A stretch of DNA of 64,000 bases from Paracamarosporium sp. OC-R06-R3 (GCA_019828545.1 JACVRA010000025.1:1-64000), one strand, 5' to 3'. Counted from the stretch's first letter, positions 33,653-44,822 are shown. Numbers and translations are program-made. The notes: generated from the letters alone by a model not told the origin.

Positions 33653-35053
33653 TCAATCACATACGTAGGGCTTATACACAATGAGCTCCCATTTGGCATA
33701 TGTGCTGTACCAATCATTCTCCTCCTCCTCCTCCTCCTCCTCCTTCTTCCTGAAGATAGTGCTGACCTTTTGTGAACGAATTCTACTTTTTCTGCGGAGA
33801 CCGCAAGGCCGATGCCAGAGGAAATCGATGAACATATTATGCACCATCTGGCGGGCGTGTTGACATCTGGTAGCAACACCAGGCCTGGAAAACAAGAAAT
33901 TCTGTGAACTTAGTATAGATAGCCCCATGAAACACCCTATGGGCAGATAAAATCGTGTAGAAGAGTATTTATAAGAGAAGCGTTGAAGGTTGCGTGGACG
34001 ACTATGAAATCTGGGGTTACATCGGGAAAGAACTCCTGGTAGGCTCGGGGGTACGTGGTGATCTGACCGGTGGATCATCTGCTTTGCGAACAAGCTAGCT
34101 TGCCGCTTGCTCCGTCGTCCCGGAGTGATGAGCGGCGTAGTAGAATGGGTCCGCCGTGAAAAGACATGCTGTTGATTGTCGGCCTTACTCAGATCTTCGA
34201 GTATGAACGTACTGGAAAGCTTGAAAAGATGGATGTTATTGTTGTCCTTTCCGCACATCTTTGATACAACACGGCAGTAAGATATGTATTCAAGGTGAAC
34301 CTCTGGGATAGCATCACAGCAGGGCAGTAGTGTGGTGGACGGCAACAAAGCAGGATACAGAGACGCCCAGAATGAGCATTTGAGCGCGGTTTCGACGGCT
34401 TCGTTATTGGGGTGGGTGCTAAAGCTGCTGAAGAAGTGGGATAGAGAAACGGGCAACGATTGTGATAAGTTGGCCGTGTTCAAGCGAGTAAGGAGATGCA
34501 GGCTACTGGTAGGGCCCACAAAGTATGACTGTCCTTCGCTTTCTCCGATATGAAGATTGGCGACAACAGCAGTCAGGGCTTCTACGGCGGGTATCTCGTC
34601 TGAAACAGACGTAGCTACACTGGTATTGGCTGAATGAGCGGACATTGCATGATCGTCGCCATTGGCCTTTCTCCAGTTTTCGACGTCGAGACCATCAAAC
34701 GCCTCACCAAAAAAGTCAACATCCATTGCAGGAAGCGGGACCGGAGACCAAATATTCGTGGACGTGGAGGTGAGAACGGTTGGAGACGCTGCAAGGCGCT
34801 CTTCGTTTGCGTCAACGTTAGCGAGCGACCTCCTGGCAAGACACTGAGCGTGCTCCTCGAGCAGGTCGTGCAGGTGGCATTCCAGGTCGGAAATGCGATT
34901 AACCAGGGCATTGACTTCGACCACGCTGTATCGGACTTTGCGGCCGTCGACCGCATCGTACTCGCCGGACGTCGCGAGACGACGGCAGTTGGAGCAGGGC
35001 GTTGCACCATCGCATTTGCGCCTGTAGATGCGGCAGGCATCGCACACGTTCAT
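33653..35053 (-). CDS. Zn2Cys6-type transcription factor, sixth Cys replaced by Tyr
   Basis: The single frame gives 466 residues from the ATG at 35053. The N-terminus is a Gal4-type cluster, C-D-A-C-R-I-Y-R-R-K-C-D-G-A-T-P-C-S-N-C, but where the sixth zinc ligand belongs the codon is TAC (Tyr) in S-G-E-Y-D-A. A short helical linker follows (V-N-R-I-S-D-L-E-C-H-L-H-D-L-L-E-E). The middle has Y-F-V-G-P-T-S-S-L-H-L-L, a segment typical of fungal regulators. Beyond about residue 280 the sequence becomes Arg/Ser-rich and ends in a poly-Glu run; another frame nearby (about 33975-34060) looks more protein-like. The gene may therefore be broken or mis-modelled at its 3' end. Position suggests it once controlled the terpene locus. 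Functionality is doubtful. Confidence 0.65.
   Translation of the reverse strand: MNVCDACRIYRRKCDGATPCSNCRRLATSGEYDAVDGRKVRYSVVEVNALVNRISDLECHLHDLLEEHAQCLARRSLANVDANEERLAASPTVLTSTSTNIWSPVPLPAMDVDFFGEAFDGLDVENWRKANGDDHAMSAHSANTSVATSVSDEIPAVEALTAVVANLHIGESEGQSYFVGPTSSLHLLTRLNTANLSQSLPVSLSHFFSSFSTHPNNEAVETALKCSFWASLYPALLPSTTLLPCCDAIPEVHLEYISYCRVVSKMCGKDNNNIHLFKLSSTFILEDLSKADNQQHVFSRRTHSTTPLITPGRRSKRQASLFAKQMIHRSDHHVPPSLPGVLSRCNPRFHSRPRNLQRFSYKYSSTRFYLPIGCFMGLSILSSQNFLFSRPGVATRCQHARQMVHNMFIDFLWHRPCGLRRKSRIRSQKVSTIFRKKEEEEEEEENDWYSTYAKWELIVYKPYVCD
33719..33745. repeat. CTC trinucleotide microsatellite
   Basis: About eight CTC/TCC units followed by CTT. On the - strand they encode the poly-Glu run near the C-terminus of the regulator. 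Confidence 0.9.
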
Positions 35054-36627
35054 CACTCGTGGCGCCGCTCATCGAGTCTGCCGCCGCGGACGCGCAGACA
35101 GCTCCATCTCCATCCTATTCTACGATAGCAATCCAGAACAGTTGAATTCAATTGCAGGGAAGCGATGGACTCGAGCCAGTGCCTGGGCGGGGGAAAACCT
35201 TTTGTCTGTTGTTATCAGTCGCGCGTTCGCAGTCATACTAGTACATTAGTGTAAGTAATCACGGGCATACCAATAAGCTAAAGAAGTTAGTTAGAATTAG
35301 GGTTAGGGGCTGCGGCTACTCGGCAGCAACTTGTGGGGTCAGAATAAGGTTCGGGGCCATGGAATCGTTCCCTTACTTAATTTAGAACCTTTCATTAGTA
35401 TGCCCGCGAATAGGCGACTAGTTATCAGATGGGTAATTCCGGTACTAGTCGCAAGAACGGGCCAAGTCAAGCATTTTCGTCATGGTTTGAAAGGAGTGGG
35501 CGGTGATATGATCAGCTTGTATATGGATCTAACAGTAAATTAGCCTAGCGATCAGATATTATGGCCACAATATCCTTTAAGGGACACAGGCGAACATGAT
35601 GCACCACGAATACGTATATCCCCTCCCCTGTCTTACATTCGTAGCGAAATACACGCTGAGTGATGATATACGGAGCGTCTTCAAAGGCCTCTGTATGCAA
35701 TCAAATATCCAGGAGAAAACATAAAGCGGCTACACCGCTATCGTCAAAGTTTAGTATTCTACCGAACTTGAGCAAGTGACGTACGTTCGCTGTGATAACC
35801 GTCACTACACGATACCACTCGATCAGTAATATAGTTCGCACAGAGTACTCTTAGCACCAGTTGTTCCATATAATCAGAGAACGCCATGCGAACGTCGTTC
35901 TTTACAGCAAAGTTTTTAACTGGCCTAGGCGCTAGAGAAGCGTGGACCGACGATACATCACCTGCCTTGGATTGAAGATACAGGATCTCATTCATTGATT
36001 ATTGATATGCGCGCAGAGGGAAAGGCGCCTACCTGATGTTCGCCCTGCGAAAAGCTCGCATGCATTGGTCGTGTCGCACTGCCGTTCTATATTCTCGTCT
36101 CATTGTCACAGCAGCATTTCATATCCCTACTCGCATAGTGCGCTTCGCCGAAGGAGTTAAGAGAAACTTCAGGGTATCCGCTGGGCGTCATACAGTGAAT
36201 GTTCCGCCAAGATGTTAAACTAGCCGCTGAGGGGGGTATCATATTTTGTTTACCATTGCGAGCGTTTCAATCTAGACCATCATCCAGGACTGGTTATCCC
36301 TTGATCATGGAATAGGCGTAAATAGCGCTCCGTGAGTGTTGATTGAGCAGGCGCAGGGATGTTGGTCGCTACTGGGCATCTGCTGCTTATTTGATAAAAA
36401 CCTACGAACGACCGATCATGATAGATGACGGTAAATTGATGTTGGGAGGCATAGAGCGACCCAGTCCGAATAACTACGCTGGTTAGGTGTGCGTCACGAG
36501 TCACGAGACATGCCCCGCACAGACCGTCCGGGCCAAGGCCATTGGGACATGCATCCCTCCCAACTACTACCGCACTGCCATGGAACCGTGGAGGAGCGCA
36601 GGCTGACGCAGCCGCCTGCCTTCGTAC
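35054..36627. other. Gene-poor intergenic region
   Basis: No supported gene. Small inverted repeats occur: CGGGCATAC near 35262 pairs with GTATGCCCG near 35398, and GCGACTAGT..ACTAGTCGC lies near 35413-35455. Two adjacent TTAGGG units at 35297-35308 look like chance. A minus-strand frame at 35759-35995 has no known domain. Confidence 0.5.
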
Positions 36628-37017
36628 CTACGCGGTCTTCTCCAGACGCGCGTCTAGTAGTTCCGTCATCTTCCTCTTCAGCCACCCCCGGCTTCGCGCC
36701 GCTCGCAGCGGTCCCACCCGTTCTGCCCCCGTCGCCGTGGCCAGAACCGAATGCGTCTTCGCCGAATGCCCCACCACAAACGCCACTCGCTGCAACACCG
36801 CCGTTGTCGTTCCCATATCCGCATCCCTAGTACTACCCCATTGTGCCTGCGTGGTCCGCGCCGCAGCTTGCAACCCCTCTTCCACGATCCCATAGCGCCT
36901 CCTAGGCAGTTCCGACTGCTCCAAACTATCGCGCAACCTATTCAGCGGGCGCAAAACAACATTACTCCGATATTCGATTCCTAGTAAAACGAATACGGTC
37001 GAACTTCTCTGGTAGCT
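36628..37017 (-). CDS. ORF fragment without start codon, GC-rich
   Basis: The frame is open from 37017 to the stop at 36628, about 129 residues, but no ATG occurs near its start. A TTTAG just before 37017 could be a 3' splice site, so this may be a last exon. The sequence reads V-F-V-L-L-G-I-E-Y-R-S-N-V-V-L-R, R-L-R-D-S-L-E-Q-S-E-L-P-R-R-R-Y-G, then an Ala/Arg/Gln-rich part. It looks protein-like but matches no family I know. Overlapping frames on the + strand (36489-36895) are Pro/Ser-rich and look like its antisense. Confidence 0.35.
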   Translation of the reverse strand, partial: SYQRSSTVFVLLGIEYRSNVVLRPLNRLRDSLEQSELPRRRYGIVEEGLQAAARTTQAQWGSTRDADMGTTTAVLQRVAFVVGHSAKTHSVLATATGAERVGPLRAARSRGWLKRKMTELLDARLEKTA

Positions 37018-38847
37018 CTAAACTTATAATACAAAGGCAGGCTGTGTGAAGTTGCGTGGCTTGTGGGTAGAATGATAGTGTTGAATACGCACACTTAATC
37101 GGGGCTTGTGCTAGCCGGACCGTGGCGAGTTTCCGTTAGTTTGGGCTTCTCCGACTACACCGCTGGGAGTGTCTAGGAAATCGCTTTTGCATGTTCAAAG
37201 AGAATGAGTTAGAAAGTCTGATGCTGGAAGGCAGTAAAGCTTTTGTTGCAGGTTCGCGCGCACGCGACATGGATAGCGTTCAAGGCCCTTAAGTGAGGAT
37301 GAAGAGGCGAGTTTGCGTCTTAGTCCTGTCTTCCCTGTTTCCTTTCAATGATATACCTTTCACTTTTACTTCGGATCTTTCCTAACCGCGCAATATCTGC
37401 ATATGCGAAACTCGTTCAATGGAGCAAGGGGCTTGGCGCTTCTTCTATAACTCTGTACTCCCATCCGTGCTCTGAACGCTCGACTATGGGCACCACTGTC
37501 CCTAAATTAGGATCTCGTACAGATCATCGTGGGCTACTTTACCACGACAATTCCATGGATACAAGACAGAGTTGAAGAGTTTGCCTACAGCTAAATAGCA
37601 TTGTCGCGCATCGTACTGCGGCTATGACTCCAACATATTGTTTAGGGTGGCGCTCTCGAGAATAAAAGGGCACTGCACGCAATCCCGCTCGGAATTCCTT
37701 CTATCAGCCCGTGATCTTGTACACTTCAGCTAGTGCAATCTCGCCAGAGAGTTGTTCAGCCGAGAGGAATGTTAGAGCTCAAGCCTAGACTGACCTACAA
37801 TTTCAACCTACAAAACCAGTCTTACCAGTCCTGAAGCTCCTTTGAAACAAAGTTGTAGCTTGGGAATCACTACACGTTTTTACAATATTCGGACAGTAGA
37901 TCGTTTCAAGGTTGGGGCTAGGTACCCTACGTCAGTAGCTTTGCGCTGAGCTTCAGCACGTCTATTTCCTTCTGTTTATTGACATTAGTGTCTGAATTAT
38001 CAGAGGCAAAGGCAGAGAATGCCTCAATTCAAAGTATCAGAAGTGTAGTTGCTGCGTTGCCGTTCGTCTCTCTGCGCGGGTGGACTTGATAGTCGCGTTC
38101 ACTGCGCTCGTTACCCAATATCGCTCATTGAAATTCTTTCCTCTTGTTCTTCTTCTGACTATGCTTGTTAGGTATACTCTTACATAGCCAGCCTGTTTCA
38201 ATTCTCTGCTTCAACATCCTCAACGCCCACACGCTCTCTAAGGGACCGCCTCACAAATTTTCTACGCGTGCGAAAGAAGTCACAACCAAGGAGGGTATAG
38301 TGAAAATCGAAGTCCGACAGCTGGTCGTGCACTCCGCCATCACTACTACCGTCTCTTCTAATGTGAAGGGGCTCAACTGTGACACTCTTCCGTACTCAGT
38401 CCTTCCCGTGTACGTACAGTGACCGACGCATGCGATTAGATTTTGCATTTCTGTTATACTGTGCTGGCCTTGAGAGACCGCAGAGAACGAGAGTATTGAA
38501 CCTATAGATCTGGAAACAGGTGAGTAACTTCACAAAGCTTCTATAGCTGATATAAGTGATTTGACATGGATGAACTCATCAAAGAGATAGATAAATTGAA
38601 CTAAGAATCTACACTAGGTGGGAGCGCATTTCTCATTTTAGTTTATCTCGCCACATTACGTATCTCGCAACGCATGAGTGACATTATAGATAGGTCTAAA
38701 CCCTATAGCGAGTTTCACCTAACGACGTTCGTGTGTAACGGTCGTAGCAAATTTCAACCTCGGTTCTTTATCCTTTCTGCCGAATCCAATCCGTTAGCGT
38801 TATCAATCTAGCTCGGATCCATACAGACTTAATGTATATACCAGGAT
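37018..38847. other. Gene-poor intergenic region, about 1.8 kb
   Basis: No domain-bearing frame on either strand. Short frames at 37348-37575 and 38165-38422 are unsupported. The last few hundred bases are the promoter of the methyltransferase gene. Confidence 0.5.
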
Positions 38848-39855
38848 ATGAGCTCCATCATCGCTCTCACTTCCCCTCGGTTGCTCAACCCTAGGTCGAA
38901 ATTGTATGAGATCCCGACTGGCGATCCATCAACCATGGCCACTCAAATAGGTGAAAACGTCTACAACCAATCGCAAGAGTTCTGGGAGTCCTACATGAAA
39001 GGCCGCCCCTCGATTCCACAGTCTTTTTTCGACTCCATTTTCGACTACCATGCATCACACAACGCCCTTTTCACCACTGCTCATGAAGTGGGTGCTGGTG
39101 TGGGCGTGCATTCGCCCCACCTCGCCGTCCGTTTTCAACACGTCCTCGTCTCGGACGTCATTGATGCGAACATCCAGATCGCGAAATCACGGCTCCAGAA
39201 TAGCGATCAATATATTTTCAAAACGAGCTCTCTAGAAGCATGCATTGACATGGAGGCCGAAAGCATTGACCTTGTCTTCGCATCGACGATGATGCACTTC
39301 ACAGAAGTAAATAAAGCCGTGCGTGCAGTGCATCACCAATTAAAACCTGGGGGCACATTCGCAGCGGGCCTTTACGGGACGTTCGCGCTGCACGATCCTG
39401 AAGCGCAAAAGATTTGGCGGGATATTGTATTGTGGATCTGTGAAAGTATTGGAGAGAAGTACGGCCTTGACGGCCGTGCAAAGGAAATACTGCAGAATGA
39501 GGCTTCAGGGTTGGATAGTGTTAGTTTACCGCAGGAGTGGTTCGAGGCCACGAAAAGTGTCGATTATAACTTTCCCGAAAGGAGCACACTGAGAGACATG
39601 ATTTTGCCGCAGAAATACGGGCTGGAGCCGATATCGCACGTGCGAGCTGAAGATGAGATTTTAAGGGATCAGTGGGATAAGGGGTGGTTTGAGAGGTTGG
39701 GCATCGAAGGGTTGAAGGGAATTGCGAGCACCTGGCCGCACGATGAGGATGATGCGGAGATTCTAGCATTATGGGGGAAGTTGCAAGGCGTGATCGGAAA
39801 TGGAGTGGTAGAAGGTGCGTGGATGGTCAGTTTATTGTTGGCGACCAAGAAGTAG
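38848..39855 (+). CDS. SAM-dependent methyltransferase (trans-aconitate methyltransferase-like)
   Basis: Single exon, 335 residues, or 306 from the second ATG at 38935, where similarity to the family would begin (M-A-T-Q-I-G). Class I fold marks: motif I H-E-V-G-A-G-V-G-V-H, motif II acidic end V-S-D-V-I-D-A-N, E-S-I-D-L-V-F-A-S-T-M-M-H-F (motif IV) and the L-K-P-G-G-T-F-A-A-G-L-Y strand-turn. The C-terminal half with W-P-H-D-E-D-D-A resembles yeast Tmt1-type trans-aconitate or small-carboxylate methyltransferases. Cytosolic; substrate not certain. It is isolated among decayed genes. Confidence 0.85.
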   Translation: MSSIIALTSPRLLNPRSKLYEIPTGDPSTMATQIGENVYNQSQEFWESYMKGRPSIPQSFFDSIFDYHASHNALFTTAHEVGAGVGVHSPHLAVRFQHVLVSDVIDANIQIAKSRLQNSDQYIFKTSSLEACIDMEAESIDLVFASTMMHFTEVNKAVRAVHHQLKPGGTFAAGLYGTFALHDPEAQKIWRDIVLWICESIGEKYGLDGRAKEILQNEASGLDSVSLPQEWFEATKSVDYNFPERSTLRDMILPQKYGLEPISHVRAEDEILRDQWDKGWFERLGIEGLKGIASTWPHDEDDAEILALWGKLQGVIGNGVVEGAWMVSLLLATKK

Positions 39856-40263
39856 GTGCAACGAACAGATACGACCGAAACGCTTGTAAAGTGTAGCACG
39901 TTGTTGAAAAGGAGTGAGTGGAGGGATAATGGCATAGAACATCTTCTTGCTATTCCACAGATCACATACTGAACTTGTCTTTCGCGAAGCTTACACTCTA
40001 CACTTTTGACGATATCAGGCCGATACAATGACTGAGTAGAGAACATGTCATTTTTTAGGAGCTGTTCGCATCTACGCTAGTGGCTATCTATGTTCTTGCG
40101 CTTGTAGTATCGAAGAAGCAACGGGTTAAGATGCTGCGAATGCGTGCGCTATCATTGATGCTTTGAAGGCGTTAAGAATCGTTATAGCGGGGAAAGAAGT
40201 AGTTCTTTACTTTAGGCACATCGTGCAATTCACAAATCCCAAAGTCCAGAGAAGTAAAGCGGG
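39856..40263. other. Intergenic, nothing recognised
   Basis: About 400 bp with no coding signal, between the methyltransferase and the truncated rhodopsin-like relic. Confidence 0.5.
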
Positions 40264-40766
40264 TTGACGATGCAAAGGAAGCCTTTCCGTTCCATAGCTG
40301 ATTTCCGATTACAACCTTACCTACCACAGGGGATAGCCAGCCTACTGATCGACGTCTGCATCATGGTGCTTCCGATACCAATCATTATCCGCCTGAACCT
40401 TGAACGTAGGAGAAAGATTGGTATTCTTTTGATCTTCCTTCTAGGAAGCTTAGCTGTCGTTGCTGACTGTATCGTCATGGTGTATCGAGTCCAGATGCAA
40501 CGAGGCTTCGACGTAACATGGGTCGGATACGTCATTATTCTTTGCAGGTCAGTGAAAAAACGCCATTTCCAGTAGCTGCGCGCCATATTTATAAGGTGTG
40601 TAGCGTTGTCGAGACAGGCATATCGATCGCCTGTAGCTCTATGCCCACCATGGCCAAATTCTCCAGGCTACAAATCTGGCAAGAAGGATACTTCTTGTCT
40701 CTCCGGACGCTACTCCGCTCAGTTATGCACCGATCGAGCGGTGGTAGCTCTAAAACACCATCTTAA
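40264..40766 (+). pseudogene. Truncated rhodopsin-like membrane protein
   Basis: Two exons (40264-40547, 40604-40766) join in frame to about 148 residues. They match only the second half of the SAT4/rhodopsin-like family: Q-G-I-A-S-L-L-I-D-V-C-I-M-V-L-P-I-P-I-I (helix 6 region), R-R-R-K-I-G-I-L-L-I-F-L-L-G-S-L-A and V-V-E-T-G-I-S-I-A-C-S-S-M-P-T (helix 7). The first four helices are absent, and upstream sequence does not supply them. An intact relative is at 28881-30097. Most likely a 5'-truncated pseudogene. Confidence 0.7.
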
Positions 40767-41820
40767 GCTCCTAGTGGACCCACTCCGGGAGCGAGCCCGA
40801 GGAACCCGGATCTATATAGTCTCCACTTACCTCCGACCACTAGTGGTAGTATAATACAACTAAGACTTAATGAGAATAAATCGATTGAGCTTGCACACGG
40901 ATCGCTTGCCAAGCTAGGCCCCGAGCTCCGAATTGTTGAAGTCACTAGCAAGTTGAGCACGGAAGAGGGCCACGATGACAAGGGCAGTCGGAGCCAGAGG
41001 GATTTTGTGTGACTTGATAGGCTTTCAAGATAGAACATTTAATGCAGATTCTTCAGAAGATACAACTCCTTTGGATAGTTATACAAGCCTTATGCACATC
41101 AAACCAGCCTTGTTTATACATCTTTCTAAGCGAATTTCCCTGCCGTACATCGATCGAATGCATTCATCTGGGAGGTTGTTGCGATGGCCTCTAACTGTAA
41201 ACATGGTTCTGGACGCTGCATTCCCTGTGCCGTGCCTTGTCTTGATCTGCGAAATGGTCTCCTGCAGGCTTGCGTCTTTGTGAGACCGTTTCAACGCAGT
41301 AGAGTGATATTCTGGCCCCCTAGGCACTTTGATGACCGAAATTAGATGATATCATGGCAGTTACGCAGCACTCATAACGATGCGTGACATCGAGGGTGGG
41401 TTCCACAATTTTTTGCACATGGAGCGGGAGGCAGAGTGCATACATGGAGGTTACGTATCGGAGCAGCACACGGGTGGGGCACAATAAACTGTTTTGTAGA
41501 TCTTCTTTGAAGGTAATATTGCTACAAAGAAGGCAAGAAGGCTACAGACGCGGGGAGTGGGGCGTAGTTGCCTGTTGAGGTAGCACAAACGGACCCAACG
41601 AGGGATAGTCATACACGATTTAATTCGCGCAAGGCGGGGTACAGTAGGGAGAAGTCTTGATTGCCGTCCAAAATCTCCTCTCTTTTATCCGCTACTTATT
41701 TCCCAAGACCTTGCAAATCTCTACTGGCAAATTGTAGGTTTCGTTGAGATCGTCTCTTTCACGCGGAGTCGTTGTCGCGACTCCTACTTCGTTTCGACTC
41801 TTCACTATTCAGGTGCCATC
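40767..41820. other. Intergenic, about 1 kb
   Basis: No supported gene; short frames such as 41384-41578 have no domain. The distal part is the promoter of the MBOAT gene. Confidence 0.5.
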
Positions 41821-43089
41821 ATGGCCATGGGCGCGCAGAACCCCTTGTTACTAGCCATACTCTCTCTGAGCACCTTTATCCTTACGGCTGGTTTCACGGG
41901 CCCGTCCTCACCATTTCGAAAGGTCAACCTACTCTTTATGATCACGTATGTCGCCATTGTAATCTCCTCGCGAAACGCAAGAGAATGGTTCTCTCACCCC
42001 ATCTACCCAAACCTGCTGGGAGGTATCACTTTCAGCACGCTGTTACAGTATATCGACCAGGTTCTTCTGCAAAGATGGGCCTATGAGGCCCAGGGACCTA
42101 CAGTACCAATCAATGCGCGACGTTCAAGTACAAAGAAACAAGACACCTCACCTCAAGATGGTGTTCTGAATCGAATGAAGTTCGGACTTGACTTGACACT
42201 CAATAAACGTCGCCCAGACACCCCTTGGGCAATGAGGAACATCCCACCATTTGATTCGGCGCGAACGGGGTTTGTCCCAAGTCGGGGTTAATTCATCACC
42301 AAGAATCTCTTTCGATGCATTATTTGCATCCTTCTCCTCGATTTGATCGGCCTGGCTGGGCGAGAGACGTCCCAGAACCATATCCTCTTCGATCAACGCC
42401 TCGTACCACTCTTCAGTCGCCTGAAGGAGGTTACTATGGAAGAAGTTGTGTTGAGGATTATGACGTCGGCAATGACGGCACTCGCAACATACTTACTGTT
42501 CCAAGCAATTTATAGTGGTTGTGCCGTCATAATGGTAGTGACGGGACTGAACACCGTGGAGTCTTGGCGACCTCTTTTCGGCTCGTTCACCGATTGTACA
42601 TCGTTACGTGGTGTCTGGAAGTAAGTAGAGCTTGTCAAAAATGGCCTAGAGATTCTTACAATGAACAGCAAGTGGTGGCATCAGGGAATGGGCACGACAC
42701 TGACCGTACCTTCTCGGTACATTACAACTGAAATTCTTCAGTTGCCAAAAGGGTCCATGCTACAACGCTACTTGTATATCATGCTCGTCTTCCAACTTTC
42801 TGGTCTTGTACATATCGTCGGTGACGTGGCTTCGGGCCTTGATATCAAGGACTCTGGAGTTATGCATTGGTTCAGCGTTCAGGCATTAGGTTTCGCCATC
42901 GAAGATAGCATTGCATGGCTTTGGACAAGGGCGACGGGGCGATTGGCTGATGAGGGAAAGCTTTGGCAAAAGGTCCTTGGATTTATTTGGGTAGTTGGCT
43001 GGTTTGTATGGACGATGTCGGTTTGGACATATCCAATTTCACGAAAAAGCAAGGAAGAAGGAATCTTACCATTTACAATTATAAACTAA
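41821..43089 (+). pseudogene. MBOAT/wax synthase-like acyltransferase with one in-frame stop
   Basis: 41821-42620 joined to 42669-43089 is one continuous frame of 407 codons except for a TAA at 42289-42291. Before it: membrane helices (L-L-L-A-I-L-S-L-S-T-F-I) and V-P-S-R-G. After it, in the same frame: F-I-T-K-N-L-F-R-C-I-I-C-I-L-L-L-D-L. The C-terminal half has W-H-Q-G-M-G-T and F-Q-L-S-G-L-V-H-I-V, with the histidine expected for this acyltransferase group (similar to fungal wax synthase-domain proteins of metabolite clusters). A CAA-to-TAA change (CpA to TpA) would explain it and fits RIP leakage from the AT-rich repeat that starts at 43090. Recent pseudogene, stop readthrough or sequencing error. 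Confidence 0.8.
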
Positions 43090-44330
43090 TTTATATAGAT
43101 ATTCTTCAATATTAGACTTATATATAGTTAGCTATTCTAATAATAGTATAGCCTAGCTAATAAATAGTAATAACATTAGCTAAATCTATACTAAAATAGG
43201 TTTAATGTTAGTAGGCCTTATTATACTAAATAAAGAAGAACTTTATATATTTTATTTTATAAATAAAATCTTAATGTCTAAGACGCCTTAAATTACTTGA
43301 GAGATTGAGATAATAATAAATATTTATTATATTTTAATTACTTTTATTGTTGGTAGGTACGGGGGCGGAGGCAAAGGACTGTATCTGATCTGATTGTATT
43401 TGACTCGCTGAGCTCTAGGGTACAGAGGAGAGGCAGATCTATATACTTTGTGGCCTGGGGCTAGGGGGCTAGGGGGCTAGCAGTTGACTCTAAAACAGTG
43501 GTGAGACACCGTACGTACGCACGTACGTGTAACGAGGCTAGGACGTGGCGGTACACGTGGCTCCCTCAACACGGATCCTTATATATTATACTATGCGAAA
43601 ATACTCAGCTTGAGTATTCTTGTGCGTACCTTTTGGTGCAGGTGAGGGAAGCCACATAGTATTGGTTTCAAAGGCGGGGCGCCTACCTTATTACAGTACG
43701 GACATTTATCTTATTTTCACTTCACTTTTCTTAAGGGCCAAAGGTAACTAGCCTGGCCTTAATCAGGGACGTGTGACAATGTGAGACAGTGACAGTAACA
43801 AGTGGCTTTAGAGTATTCTATTGTAGAGTGAAGACGAATCGCTAGGGATCCCCTTAGCGATTCTAGGACTATATATATCCTTTTGTCCTAGCTTAGGACG
43901 AACTAGAACCAACTGTTTGCATTTATCCAGGTAGCGGCCCTATCGGCCCGGCTCCTAACAACTTTTACTTATAGTTAAGCTATTATTAACTTAACCTCTA
44001 CTTAAGAATAAGTATACTACTAGTCTTTAGCCTCAACTAAGTACTATACTTCTATTCTTTAACTCTTTTTTAGTCTCTATTTCATTATTAGACTATAAGT
44101 TAATAAAAATCTATATTACTACGTTTATAATTCCTAAATTACTTTAGACGTCTATATTATATTGTGTAGTAGAGCATTTAGCACTATAGATAAAGTTGTT
44201 TAGAGCATGTCTTAGGCATGTATAAATGCCTTAAATAAGAAATACTACTTAATTTCTATTCATTAATGTATAAGGTCTATGCCTAATTACACACCTCAAC
44301 TGTAACGAGGCTTGGGCTTGATCCTACTGA
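43090..44330. repeat. AT-rich repeats around an LTR-like block
   Basis: 43090-43350 and 43970-44300 are RIP-like AT-rich; 43350-43970 is of normal composition. Inside are three tandem GGGGGCTA-type units (about 43455-43481), a perfect inverted repeat AATACTCA-GCT-TGAGTATT (43600-43618) and a GAATCGCTA..TTAGCGATTC hairpin near 43840. The block borders the assembly gap. No coding frame. Confidence 0.7.
43528..43960 (+). repeat. Possible LTR (TG..CA)
   Basis: Begins TGTAACGAGGCT and ends GGCTCCTAACA. The same first 12 bases recur at 44301, just before the gap, so two LTRs of a short element may flank a RIP-hit 340-bp interior. Target duplications were not found on the left side, and the right copy is lost in the gap. 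Confidence 0.4.
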
Positions 44331-44822
44331 NNNNNNNNNNNNNNNNNNNNNNNNNNNNNNNNNNNNNNNNNNNNNNNNNNNNNNNNNNNNNNNNNNNNNN
44401 NNNNNNNNNNNNNNNNNNNNNNNNNNNNNNNNNNNNNNNNNNNNNNNNNNNNNNNNNNNNNNNNNNNNNNNNNNNNNNNNNNNNNNNNNNNNNNNNNNNN
44501 NNNNNNNNNNNNNNNNNNNNNNNNNNNNNNNNNNNNNNNNNNNNNNNNNNNNNNNNNNNNNNNNNNNNNNNNNNNNNNNNNNNNNNNNNNNNNNNNNNNN
44601 NNNNNNNNNNNNNNNNNNNNNNNNNNNNNNNNNNNNNNNNNNNNNNNNNNNNNNNNNNNNNNNNNNNNNNNNNNNNNNNNNNNNNNNNNNNNNNNNNNNN
44701 NNNNNNNNNNNNNNNNNNNNNNNNNNNNNNNNNNNNNNNNNNNNNNNNNNNNNNNNNNNNNNNNNNNNNNNNNNNNNNNNNNNNNNNNNNNNNNNNNNNN
44801 NNNNNNNNNNNNNNNNNNNNNN
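44331..44822. other. Assembly gap (492 N)
   Basis: Run of N. It falls inside a repeat, which probably caused the break. The apparent open frames across it are artefacts. Confidence 0.99.

Noticed and set aside
35297..35309. TTAGGGTTAGGG, two telomere-type units
   Set aside because: Only two units, inside ordinary sequence; no array and no chromosome-end features.
36489..36895. Pro/Ser-rich plus-strand frames
   Set aside because: Low complexity and antisense to a more protein-like minus frame; no start context or domain.
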